64,000 nucleotides of DNA from Macrotrachela quadricornifera (Eukaryota > Rotifera > Eurotatoria > Philodinida > Philodinidae). A program made the translations under genes and the position numbers. How positions within the stretch are numbered: position 1 is the first letter of the stretch; each line of letters begins with the position of its first letter. This document shows positions 51,659 to 64,000 of the stretch, one piece after another. The stretch covers positions 495,597 through 559,596 of the forward strand of contig JAJEKB010000543.1 of the NCBI GenBank assembly GCA_022393335.1. Direction: 5' to 3'. The notes below the pieces were generated by a model. That model worked only from the letters and a program-made list of their open reading frames with translations. It ran no database searches and was not told where the DNA came from.

Positions 51659-54600
51659 ATGGATGGAATAGAATTAGCTCTTCGGAAATGTTTAAACACT
51701 CTTGTTTCATCAAATACAATTACTGAACGAAAAGTAGAAAGAATATCTTTTAAAATCATTTTTTTTGTATTTGTTTTTTTGTTTTGAAAAATTTCTAGAG
51801 AAATATTGAAACATTTATTGATTTACTTAAAGATAATCGAACATATGAATTACTTGATAATAAAAATCTTGATGAAAATACTACAAAAAATTCTATAACA
51901 TGGAATGAATTATTTAATGTTTGTATACATATATTTATTTTCTTTTAATTATTTTATTTCAAAATTTTCAGACTATTCGAGAATATACTATCAATGAATT
52001 ATCCAGTATTCGAACAAAATCAATAAAAAATCTTTCATTGGATATAAAATATCAAGAAGCTCTTAAATTATTCAAAACTTTTATAGAAAATTCTAATACA
52101 CGTATATAGATAAATAATGTAAGAAAAAAAAAACTAAAAAAGAAATTTCTTGACTTCAGGTGGTCCTCAACTTGATAGTCGTACTCTTATTGAATCAATT
52201 ATTTCAATAATAACTAGTGATACATGGTCATCATGTTCAATTGTAATAAAAGATCTTAGTCATTTATTAATTCATAATATTCTTTGTTTTCATAAATATA
52301 CAAATGAAATACGTGAACAAGAATGGATTGGTAAAAGAAAAAGTTTTAAAAAAAAAATAAGAAATATGAACTTTTTGTTTTATTAGATTTATGTGAATTA
52401 TATATGTCATTATCAAAAAGTTCAAATAAATCATTTAATGAACATGATCAAGCACTTTATAGTTCATATTTAAAAATTCTTATAGAAAAATTAGTTATTT
52501 ACAATGATTTAGATACAAATAAATCAACAATTCGAAAAGATTTATTGAATTTTTTAGAAAATGAATTTGAACAAATTAAGTTTGTATTTAATTAATTTGA
52601 TATAAAAAGAAATTATTTTCTTTTGTTTTTAGAAATTCGAATCATTTTTCTATAATTGAAAATTTTCTTTATATAGTCAATTTTTGGTCATTTAAATATT
52701 TATATGATATGCCTGGTGACATTTTTCAATTAAGTAAGAAATTTTTATCATCATTAATTGATATATGGAGAAGAAAATGTAATGATAAATCAAAAGTAAA
52801 ATTTTAATTATTAAGAAAAAAAAAAAATTTCATTTTTTTTTAGACAGAAATTATTAAATTTATTCGTTTACAAATAAGTATTCATCATCCATGTAATAGA
52901 AAATATATTTATGAAATTTATGATGATATTTGGATAGTAAATATTTGAGTTTTTTATTTGTAATTTCTTCTGACCTTTTTTTTTTTGTTTTAGAAAAATC
53001 TTCGAGATATAAATGATTTAATTTTACGAGAAATCGATGAAATTTGTCATAAACAACGTTTAAATAATCGACAAAATCAAAATGAATTTTTAATTCGTTT
53101 TGATTTACTTCATTTAGCAAGTAGTGTATTTTATCAAGTAAAATTTAAATTAAAAATTTCCTTTTTATTTATTTAAATTCTCGTTTTTGTAAAGCTTTCT
53201 TCAAATGAATCTTTTGTTAAAGATGAAATAATGGATGATAATGATAATGATGAAAATTTATTTGAACCAAATGTAAAACGAATACGTTTTGAATATTCAA
53301 CAACGGTGCTAACAAATATAGATATACAAACAAAAACTACTCAATATTTATTTCAATCAAATGATCCATATCGTCAAGCTATTGGGTAAGAATTTGTTTT
53401 TCTTTTGTATGTAAGTTTATTATTTCTTTTTGAATTAGTTTTCAAATAATTTCATTACAAATTCAACGAAAAATGGATTTTTCAATGATAGATTGTGATT
53501 ATTATATTAATATACTTAAACGATATTTAACTGATGAACGAAGGTAAATATTTCTTTTTATGAAATTAATTTGTATTTTAAAGGGAATCAAAAATATGTA
53601 GGATTAATTAAAAGTTTTAATAATAGTATGAGAAGGGAGGATAGATCATGTGCATAGCATATTTGAGATTAGCATAAAAAACTGAGTTCGAACGAAATTT
53701 TTTGTATTAAAAAAATTCATCTGAGGAAGAACAGATAGAGATTTTTAATGATAGTATATATTTAACAAAACATGGTTTTTGAATCGGTTTTTGGTGCTGA
53801 TCCAGAATATGGCATAGATGTTATTTGAAAATGACTTTTTAATGATCAAATAAATCAATTTTAAACACACTTTTACTAGTATTCTTAAAACTTAACTTAT
53901 GATGAATCTTGTAGAGAATTTAATACTCTATTCAACGCTAACAAAAGCACTTCTAATCACACTCACCTAACTTCTTTCTCTCATACTATTAGTTAGAACT
54001 TTTGGTTAATACTAAATACAACGAATTTAGAATGAATTGGAGAATATTTTGTTATTGATTGACATTCAGAATTTCGACTTTCATTGATTTTATTGAGCTT
54101 AACAAAATATGTCTAGAAGAGAGGTGTTGATATAAATTATCTAAGTAAAGGATTAGCAATTTCCGCTATTTATGAACTATTCTCATGAGAAAATTGATAG
54201 AAAGTTATATCCTATTGTTTGCACATGCACGATTTACTGTATTCTTAATAAATTATAATGTTTTGGTCAGTTAAAAACAACACATAGTAACATCAAACTT
54301 TTCAGCTGTATAATATGTAATCTGTACAGCAGAAAACTTCAAAAAAGAGGAGAGAGACTATTCTAAAATAACTTTGAATAAATAATATCTTATTTTAGAC
54401 CATCACTCTTAGTAAATGCTCTTCAATGTCTTTATCTTCTTCTAACACATACTTCATATTGTCAATTAACATCTGATTTAATTCAATTAATTCAACCATT
54501 AATTCATATTCCTATATGTGAATCATATGTTATAGAAATTTTATCAAATAAAAATTTATCTTTTTCAAATCTTTGTTCATGTTCATCAATAACTTCACTT

Positions 54601-57600
54601 AAATATATATTTCATTATTTAACACATTATCCAGATAAACAATTTACATTAGATGATGAAAATAAATTAATTAATAAGTTAATACCTGATTTAAAATTTT
54701 TATATCGTAATAATGAACATGATTTATCAATATTTTTTTCTTCGTATTCATCGGAATATACACATATATGTGCATCAATATTAATGCAATTTAGTTCATT
54801 TGATATAATACCAAATCAATTATTTAAAAATAAAAAAGAATTTAATCAAAATGAATTTGATCAAATTGAAATTGAATGGTCAAAATTAAAATTACTTATA
54901 CCAATTTATCAACAAGAAGAAGAGGAAAAAGATATTCAATTAGATTATTGTTCAAAAACAAATACTTGTGAATTAGATTTAGACATCTTTAAACGTATTA
55001 TAGAAATCTATGAGAAAAATGTTCAATTTATGCAACAATTAAAGGATACACATTTAGTAAGAATTAATCAATAATTCTCAGGATACAGTGCAGTATACGG
55101 TTCTTTTTTTTAAAATTCCTCCTTTTTAACTGAAGCAAAAGGCTGGCAAGTTCAATAACTCAAAAAATATGCTAAAAACGCGTAGCCTGTTTATATAATT
55201 ATTTGTAAATATAATCAAAAACGAACTTATTTTAAAAAAGGACTCTGTACTGCACTGCATCTTGGCGTGCTCTTTCCAACGAAAAAAATTTAAATATATA
55301 GGATTCGTTTTTTTCAAAATAAGTACAGTTTTCAAGGAGAAGTTAGTGAAAATTTTAGGTAAAAACGGGGTGCTGAAGAAAAAGCAACGTTGTTTCTGAA
55401 AGATCTGAGGACGAACTACTTTTCTATGGATTTATCTCAATTTCGAAATTTCTCAATAGATTTACGAATCCTTTCAGAATTTCTGTCATGAGTTTCTGAG
55501 AAGTTAAGCGAAAAATAAAAGAACTTCAATGCTATTTCTATCGAGCGGTTCAAAAAGTCAAGTAAACATAAGAGAAAATCTCTGAAAAAAATTTCTCATA
55601 TTATACTTGATTTTTTGGGACTCTCGACAGAGATGCCATCGGAATATTTTTCATTTTCCACTTAAATTCTAGAAAGCTCATGACAAAGACTCTCTCAAAA
55701 CTCGTAAATGTGCGCGTAATCTCTGGAAAATTGCTAGGGAATAATTAACTAGGATAGATCTTTCGAGTTTGTATCAAATTTATTAGAATAATAGCAAGAA
55801 ATTTTTAAGTAACTTTCTCTTAGAGATAGAATCCTGAACTTTGAGGAGTACTATATAATCACTGGCTGACGAGCCATAAAACTGCATATATGATTTGATT
55901 CAATGCCTTGCTGTTTTGAGAGTTCTAGGTATTATATTCGACAATTTTCATCCACTTTGTCAGCAATCCTTGTAAAAAAAACAGTCGGTTCTTTTCTGAG
56001 AAAATCATACCCGCTTTTAAGACATTTCCTTGTTCGATTGTTGCAGAAGGCTTCAAAAGTTCAAGTTAAACATTGTTATCTTATATGATTCGATGCGTTT
56101 TCATCTGCTCCTTTCAACAGTGAAAAGCGCAATTCTCTATCATGCCCCTATTGAAATTTATTTAAAAAAATACCTATCCGTCTTTTTTTCTAAAATGGAC
56201 ATTTACTATAATGAATTGCATATATCTTTAAAACTTTTTTTAAAATAAAAATCTTTAAACAAATGATATGCAATATTAATATCAAAAAAGTTTTTGTTAT
56301 TTTTTTTTTATTAATAGGGTGAACGTAATAAACAAATTCTTCATTTAGCATTTCTCGGTATTTATATGCTTGATATTCTTCAATTATGTTTCATTGAAAC
56401 AACATATAATAATAATGAAATAAAACAATTTGTTGAAAATATTCAAATTCTATTTAATGAATTGACAGATGAAACAAATCATTTTTATAAAAATAATCAA
56501 GAAATTCCATTTATTAATGATTTACTTGAATATATAAAAAGTTCTCTTTATGTATCATCATCATCATCATCATCATCATTAAATAAATATCCATCTGTTA
56601 TATATGGTTTTCTTGATGCAAAATTTCTTTCATATTTATATAATTATTCAATTCAAGAAATTTCATTAAAAAAATCATCGAATATTGAAGGTATAGAATG
56701 TCCAATTGATATTCAATGTAAAGAAAATTGTTCATTAATTCAATCATTTGAAATTCTTCTTCTTCTTTGTTATCAATCATTATATGATAAAGAATATTAT
56801 TTAAAATCATTTTTAATAAAATACTCTTTAAATTATGAATCAAATATAAATTTATTAATTCGTATACTTGATGAAAAAATTTTTTTATATATCGATGAAC
56901 TTACTTTACCTGATCCAATATCATTTAAATATATAAATAAATATTTTTCTATAATATCTTTAAATAAATTAATATATATACGAGATAATGATATTGATTA
57001 TATATTAAATTTATTTTCAATATTATTTCGTATTTATCGTCGTGATATACGTTTATGTCAACAATCTATTGAATATTTTAATATATTTATAAAAAAATTT
57101 TATGATAAATTAATAATTCATACAAATTGGTCAGATTTTAAAAAATTTATTGATGCTTTTTGGCAAATGACAATAAAAAATAATAATTTTATTAATAATT
57201 ATATTAAAAAATTACTTATAGAAATCAAACAAATAATTATTATAAATGATGATAATATTAATTATGATGATATTATTATTTTATTAAATAATTCATCATA
57301 TATAATACAATTAGAAACAATTAAATATTCATCTTATTTATTTTATGATATAAAATTTTCTAAAAATAAAAAATTTCGTTTAAAATCATCAAATGAACAA
57401 GAAAAAATTTTTTATTATTTAATTAATAAAATAACATTATCATCATCATTAATATTATTTTTATATTATTTATTAAATATAAGTGAATATTTAACATATG
57501 ATATTATATTTTATTTAATTAAATTAAATAAAGAAAAAATTATATTAAAAAATTTTTTTGATTATATTAATACAAATATATTATTAAAATTTTTTATACA

Positions 57601-60600
57601 ATATTGGCATGATAAAACATTATATTATATAAAAGATTTTCCATGGGAATTTTTTGAAAAAAATTCTTTTGAAAAATCAAAATCATTTATATTTTCAATA
57701 TATTTTCTTTCAACAAATGAAAAACGCCAAGAACTTAATTTGATTTTTTCTGATATTAAATCTTCATTAATTGAATATTATTCACAATTACATTCATTTA
57801 TTTTACCTATATTAGCTAATCAATTAGAAATATCAAAACAAATACAAGATAATCAACAATTAATTGAAAAAATTCTTACTAAAATTGAATATAATCGTTT
57901 AATGAAACAAAAATTAACAATGATTATTATTGAAATTTTATTAAATTTTTCAAATAATGAACAAAATCAATATTATGATCAATGGTTTCAAAGAACAATT
58001 TCACCATCATTTAATTGGATACAAATAAGAAATACATTTGATTATATTAAACAAATAATGAATACAAAAACATTTATTGAACTTTTAATTAAATCAACAG
58101 TAAGAAAAATGCAAAACTCAGTAAAGATTTTAAAAATATCTTCATGAAATTTTCAACGTTTTTTCTGAAAGTACTGTTACTATTAAGCAGAGATGTCCAT
58201 CGCGGCTGAGAGTCTGCCGCTGCCGCGCCGCGACGATAATCAACAAAAAGCTACGGCGCCGCTGCCGCGACGCGATGATAGTCAAAAAAGAGCTACCGCG
58301 ACGCGGTGTTAAAAAAGCTTACCGCTGCCGCGCCGCGCCCCGACGTGACACTAAAAAAGCTTGCCGCTGCCGCGATGGTATTTTTAAAAATCTCTCGATT
58401 TTCAAGGCTGTGACTGATTTAAACTAGAGCTACTCTCGCTAATCGCTCAGGTTCGTCAAGTCTTATAGTGCAGCAGACATCAATGTCAAGATTATCTGTA
58501 AATTCATGAGTTTTTCAAATTTTTTTCTAGAAAAGCTGCCGCTGTCGCGCCGCGATGGTGTTTGTAAAAACTGTGCCGCTGCCGCTGCCGCGACCGCCAC
58601 GGCGGCAGCGGCAGCGCCGCGATGGACATCTCTGCTATTAAGCCTTAAGTAAGCATGTATCGAACTCAATCTTCTAGATTTTGGGATTCGATGCCACTTA
58701 TACTTAGTTGTAATAATTAGTAGGCAATATCGATTGAAGTCTCAATTGCAAAATCTACTAATGTCTACCTTACAAATTAAAATCTTTCTCATCTATAAAT
58801 CTTATTATTGTTGCATCTTCGTTAGGAATGCGAATAGATTTGCTGAACTTTATATTTGATATGAAATAAGAATTCTTGTAGCTTTGATATTAGAATAAAT
58901 TTTCTAATGACTCTATTTTAAATAATTTCGTACCTATTGCATTCTTCTTGTTTTTAGGATATAAGCGAAATTCTTCTTTGTTTATCATCAAATATATTTT
59001 CAACAAATTCACTTCATGAAGAACTTCGTTTATTAAATGTCTTTTCATTATTTTTAACTGATATACTTTTAAATTCTCTTGATAATGATTATTTACATAG
59101 TATATTACGTGATTCAACATATATTTTATTACGATATATTGAAAAAAGTTTTCAAAAAAAAATTTTTAAAATCTATCAACAAGAATTAAATGATAAAATA
59201 TTAAATTTAATATGTAAACTTCTTTATCAATTATGTATAAAAGGTTTAGATTTTGATTCAATAATATATCTTAATCATATACCTGATATAATATCAATAT
59301 TAATTAATTATGAACAATATTTAACTAAAAAACGTATTCAAAATATTTTAATTCATATTTATCAATTTATTAAAAATAATAATAATAATCCATTATTTAT
59401 TTTTATAATTTATATAATTCAAAAATTGTAAAATTAAATTTTATTAATTTAAATAAAATTTTTTTTATATTTTTTTTATAGAGGATATATAACAAATGAA
59501 AATAAATCCAATGAACAATTAATAACAACATATCATTATATATTATATTTATCTCATTTTAATTCAACATTACCATTTCAATGGATATTAAAAATGTTTT
59601 ATAATCATTTAGAAAATCATCAACAAGATATAATATCTAATAATATTGATTTATCAATTATAAATCTTGTTAAAAAACAATTACTTGAATGTATAAGATT
59701 AAAAATAAATCATATTTTAGCTGGAAAATGTTTATCAAAATGTTCATTATTTTTTTCTAATAATCATCAAGAAAATCTTGATAAAAATTCTTATGAACAA
59801 ATACCATTTTCAATTCTTGATGATTTAATTCTATTTTATTTAATTGATAAACAACAAAATATTGTTGAATGTACACATATAACATTAAAAAATCTTTTAA
59901 ATCATCCAATAGGACAAGAATTTTATCAAAAATATTTAAATAAAATAAATTTAATAGAAATTTATTCTAAACCATATATATCATCAATAAATTATAATAA
60001 AAAAATTCAAAATGATTTTTTATCATCATCAAATCCATGGTTAATACCATTAACAATAGATTCATTTAATATATGGTTTATATCATTAATTAATTATTTA
60101 TTTAAACAAATTGAATATTATTATAATGAAAAAAATGAAAAAGGTTATTTATATACATTTATATTTATACAATTAAATCAATTAATACAATTAAAAATTG
60201 ATTTAGGAAAAAAAATATTTCCATATTTAATTTATTGTTTATTATTACTTCCAAAAACTTATAATATACAAGAATTATTAACAAAAAATTTTATGTTTAT
60301 TATTCAACAATTAATTGATAATAAAAATGAAAAAAATTTTTTTATATTTAATCAAATAGCAAAAATTTTATTTCAAACAATTAATTATTTAAGACAATGT
60401 CCTATTGAATATGTTAATAAAAGAAATGGAGGAAAAGATTTTATTTTAAATTTTCAAAATCATTTTTGGTTAAATATTGATTATTTTCAATTAGCTATAT
60501 GTGCATCAAAATATCAATGTTATCAATCAGCTATTATTTATACAGATATTTGGACAACAAAACAAAGGTATCTTTTATACAAATAAATATTCTTGCCCTA

Positions 60601-63600
60601 GTTTTACAGATATAAGTTTGTAGTGAAGTTTTAAATAAACTAGAATGATTATAAATCATAGCAATCATTTGTTATGATCGTAACAGAGCCGAAAAACGAA
60701 TCCATCCGAATCAAAGTCGAATTCAAAAAAGTGAATCCGTAAGAGGAAGATGAGCCGAGTATGCTATACGATAGAACTTAACGAATCTGGTTGATTAGCA
60801 ACAGTAATATCAGTTTAAACCAGTCATATCCTTGGAAATCAACATTTTTTTTTGAATACCATCGCGACAGCGGTAGACTCTCAGCCACGATGAACATCTC
60901 TAATGAGTTCCATAAATCTTGATGAAATAATTCGAATATCATTTGTTAATTCATAATTATATTCTCCTACGAGGATGATAAAGAAATATTTTAATTACTT
61001 TCGTGAAGGAGTTCGAGCGTAAGTCAAAATTTGATTGAAAGCTGTTATAAAATCAACTTTTGAAATATCTCTAAAAGTCATTTCTGACTTCATTCGACAA
61101 TATTTTGAAGATTGAAAAGAAAACACATTATTCAACTATTTTCTTTTGTATAGAAAGGACGTAGTGTTTCAAAAACTCCATTAGATTTATGACTTGAAAG
61201 TGATTTCATTTAGAAATCTTGTTTAAAAATAATTTTTTTATTTCATCATAATTATATTCATTTTAATATTATAAATTTTTCTTATTTATTTAGATCAATT
61301 TTAACAGATAATAATTATTTATCACATTTATATTATTCTGATATTGATTTATTATCATCTTCATCCGAATTAATTGATTTATTTGTACGTATTCATTCAA
61401 ATATGAATCAATCAGATGAATTTTATGGTCTTGAAAAATATTTTCAAACTCGTCCAAATCTTTCAGGAGATTTTAATCAATTAAATAATGATTATTATAA
61501 TTCATTATTTTATTATGATCAAGCAGCATTAACAATTGATTCATCAAAATTAATTCAATCATTACGTTTATGTGGTTTTAATCATATACTTGAACAATAT
61601 TTAAATCAAATATCATCATTATCTGATCAAATTTTTTATCGTATACAATTAACATCAATATTAACTAAAAAAAATAATTTAACACAATGGAATAATTATA
61701 CTGAACAATCATCAAATCATATACGAGAAAATATTTTATCAATAATAAAACGACAACATATATCATCATCATCATCGTCAATACCACAATTAATTGAACA
61801 TAATTTATGGTCAAATGTTTCTGATATACGTGAATGTTATTTAGTTAATATTATTGATGATATTTTAATAAATTATAAAAATCCTCAAATATTATCAAAA
61901 ATATGGATAAATCAATTAAATAATCAAAGAAAAGAAGATTTATTTGATCAAAATGATGAGATATTATTAACACGTGTAGCTTTAACTGAAAAATTATTAA
62001 CACATGATATTAATCATGATATTAAACAAACACTTTTAGCAGATCTTATTACACAATTATGTCAAAATGCATTAGATTCAAAAAAACTTCAAGTAAATTA
62101 ATAATATCGTTTGAAAAGTTTTTTTTCCCTCTCTAAAATAAAGCTTAGAATTCCCTTCATTGAATGAAATAGTATAACTCAAATGTGAACTAAATTCATA
62201 CTTTATAGCAGTATGTCTCTATATAATAAATTAATTATTCATAAAAGTATAGTTTCTATAAAGATTAATAAGATAGAATTTGAATTCGATTGAAAAAAAT
62301 ATCAAATTTTTGATTTTCTAAAAGAATATTTTTCTTTAGTTATGTGATCGATATTTAAGTGATTTATCTCCTTTAATTGATTCATCATATTCTCATAAAT
62401 TATCTTATCTTCGTGCTAAAGTACTTGTTCTTCGTCAACAAGATACAGCAGGTGAATATCTTCGACAATTAATTGAATCTCCATTACCTAATTCCATACA
62501 TATACAATGTCGATTATTATTATGTAATTATCTTAATGAAACTCGATGTGAAATATCATCAACTATAAAACAACAACTTGATTCAATATCAAAATCAATT
62601 GAAAGTCTAGATACAACATCATCATTATCACTTATATTTCAATCATATTTAGCTATGGGATATTTTAGTGATAATGAATATCAACGTTTAAATCAATTAT
62701 TTCATTCTCCTATGTTTGAAAATAAACGTTTATTAATAACACGTAATCAAATTGAATATAATAAACAAGAAAAATTAGATCCATTAGGACGTTATACAAA
62801 AGTATTAAAACGTAGTTTAGATATGGATAAAAAAGAAATCGATGAACAAAAAAAATTTCAATATAATTATTTAATATCAACATTAAATTATTATTTAACA
62901 TGTTTAAAATTATATTCAAATTTATCTTTAAATCAACAAAATATTAATTTAAATAATTCAACAAATGATATTTTAGAAAATAATACATTATCAGAAATAT
63001 TAATTACATCAAAATGTCTTTCATATTGGTTTAATAATTTAAATAATGATGATGTTAATAAAACATTAAAAAAATATCTTTCAAATATTCCAACATATTT
63101 TTTTTTACCATTTGTTTATCAAATGGCAGCAAGAATGGCATTATTAAATGAAAAATCATTATTTCATACATTACTTTTAAAATATCTTTTACGTTGTATT
63201 ATTGATCATCCACATCATGTTTTACCTGTTATATTTGCTTTAAATAATGCACATAAAGATGCACATATTAATCAACAACAAACAAATACGACAATAAATA
63301 AAAAAAATCTTCAAAATGATATTATACAATTAAATAATGAAATAAATAATGATCCACGTTCACGTGCTGCACAATATTTATTAGATGAATGTACAAAAAT
63401 AAAACCAAATCTTGTTGATCAAATGAGAAAATTAAATGATGCTTATATTGAAACAGCTTATTGGGATAATATATCAACAAAAACTGATCAACAAGGAAAA
63501 GATAATAATGGAAAAAATTTTATTTTTTCAAAACAACTTAGACTTATGCATATTAAAGATTTTCATGAAGTTGCTATACCTACAATAACAATACCTGTAA

Positions 63601-63921
63601 GAAAATAATAGGTTTTTTTTTTTTATTTTATTTAATAATTTTTCTTTAGATTTCTAATGATGGAATTTATAATAATATTGAAACAATAAGAAATTTTAAT
63701 TCAGAATATACAATGGTTGGTGGTGTTAATGCACCAAAAAAAATTTTATGTCAAAGTTCAACAGGTCGTCAATTACCTCAATTACTTAAAGGAAAAGATG
63801 ATTTAAGACAAGATGCTGTTATGCAACAATTATTTACTGTTGTTAATCGTTTATTAGATAAAGATGATCTTACATATCATCGATCACTTAATATTCGAAC
63901 ATATAAAGTTGTTCCATTAAC
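51659..63921 (+). CDS. ATM serine/threonine kinase, 3' part beyond the window
   Basis: Nuclear PI3K-like kinase that signals DNA double-strand breaks. Coding exons: 51659-51733, 51799-51918, 51972-52101, 52160-52330, 52387-52579, 52633-52795, 52844-52936, 52994-53137, 53195-53385, 53439-53543, 54399-55056, 56318-58099, 58958-59427, 59482-60567, 61294-62092, 62340-63596 and 63650-63921, about 2,570 residues so far (human 3,056). Exons 1 and 2 join to ITERKRNIETF, a match to ATM's N-terminal TAN motif. A long HEAT-repeat solenoid rich in N, K, I and L follows. The FAT domain includes DHPHHVLPVIFALNNAHKD. Kinase N-lobe: VGGVNAPKKIL, KGKDDLRQDAVMQQLF and NIRTYKVVPL. The C-lobe and FATC are missing only because the window ends. 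The donor at 63922 starts an intron; its acceptor is not certain. Confidence 0.93.
53544..54398 (+). other. ATM intron 10, long, no element recognised
   Basis: 855 nt between exons 10 and 11. It is longer than the approximately 50-nt introns before it. I saw no clear inverted repeat or ORF. The segment 53660-53830 is less AT-rich and may be a decayed insertion. Confidence 0.5.
55082..55261. mobile_element. Short MITE-like element in ATM intron 11
   Basis: The left arm GATACAGTGCAGTATACGG at 55082 and the reverse complement of the right arm, GATGCAGTGCAGTACAGAG ending at 55261, match. They continue into TTCTTTTTTTTAAAA versus TCCTTTTTTAAAA, giving arms of about 33 bases in a 180-bp element. 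The host intron, 55057-56317, is 1,261 nt, the longest in the window's genes. The remainder of the intron (55262-56317) holds no ORF I recognise. Confidence 0.65.
58187..58635. mobile_element. GC-rich MITE-like element in ATM intron 12
   Basis: Perfect 20-bp terminal inverted repeats: GCAGAGATGTCCATCGCGGC at the left and its reverse complement at the right end. TATTAA sits immediately outside both ends (58181-58186 and 58636-58641), an apparent target duplication, or TTAA with slightly offset ends. The interior has repeated GCCGCTGCCGCG modules separated by short AAAAAGCT linkers, far richer in G and C than anything else in the window. It lies in intron 58100-58957 and makes an artificial alanine-rich minus-strand ORF. 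It has no transposase, so it is non-autonomous. Confidence 0.75.
60857..60901. mobile_element. Fragment of the GC-rich element in ATM intron 14
   Basis: About 45 bases (ACCATCGCGACAGCGGTAGA, then CTCTCAGCCACGATGAACAT and CTCT) match the reverse complement of the left end of the 58187-58635 element with a few changes. The other end of this copy was not found in the intron (60568-61293, 726 nt), so it appears truncated or decayed. Confidence 0.6.
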
Positions 63922-64000
63922 GTATGTTTTAGTTGGTTTTTTTTTTCATCTAAATATAATAGATTTAGAGAAAAAAAAAGATAAAGATTGAAAGACTTTA

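Noticed and set aside
58463..58669. Alanine-rich minus-strand ORF
   Set aside because: Created by the GC-rich repeat modules of the MITE-like element in ATM intron 12.
63922..64000. Candidate next ATM exon after the last donor
   Set aside because: The visible AG acceptors either lead to a stop at once or leave too few bases to test against the kinase sequence, so the exon was not called.

Overview
This is a strongly AT-rich window from an animal nuclear genome. Every gene is broken by GT-AG introns, most of them only about 45-80 nt long, and the coding regions use A/T-ending codons heavily. The gene set points to a protostome-grade invertebrate: tyrosine decarboxylase, a B-type-like muscarinic receptor and an EF-hand nicotinamidase (vertebrates lack nicotinamidase), alongside soluble adenylyl cyclase and ATM. 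Base composition, tiny introns and runs such as TCATCA remind me of rotifer genomes, but that placement is an impression and not proven here. I see no bacterial, CRISPR, rRNA or tRNA feature.

Layout. 1-6196 is gene-free, microsatellite-rich DNA upstream of a muscarinic acetylcholine receptor (+, 6197-11076, 9 coding exons, third intracellular loop of about 1,000 residues). 11077-13149 holds a foldback element. AMMECR1 (-, 13150-14349, 2 exons) follows. After 4 kb of non-coding DNA comes an EF-hand nicotinamidase (+, 18386-20180, 9 exons), then 3.7 kb with decayed repeats. Next are a STYXL1-like rhodanese plus dual-specificity phosphatase (+, 23928-25983, 3 exons), soluble adenylyl cyclase ADCY10 (+, 26619-35853, 22 exons) and a peptide-type class A GPCR (+, 39209-40669, 2 exons). 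A tyrosine decarboxylase (-, 43776-46964, 11 exons) is convergent with that GPCR. After 4.7 kb with a second foldback element, a short minus-strand ORF and a possible two-way promoter, ATM (+, from 51659) runs off the right edge inside its kinase domain: 17 coding exons, about 2,570 residues present.

I reconstructed all exon chains by eye. In each, the reading frame closes at every junction and the joined protein follows the family across it. Start codons are the least certain part.

The genes do not form one pathway. Three are neural signalling genes (muscarinic receptor, orphan GPCR, tyramine synthesis), two are signalling enzymes (sAC, STYXL1-like phosphatase), and the rest are NAD salvage, DNA-damage signalling and AMMECR1. 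The most unusual signal outside genes is a set of short non-autonomous DNA elements with inverted repeats, sitting in the long (>500 nt) introns and between genes. They include a TTAA-flanked element in ADCY10, a GC-rich element in ATM with a second fragment two introns later, and two copies of a TA-flanked long-inverted-repeat family 36 kb apart.
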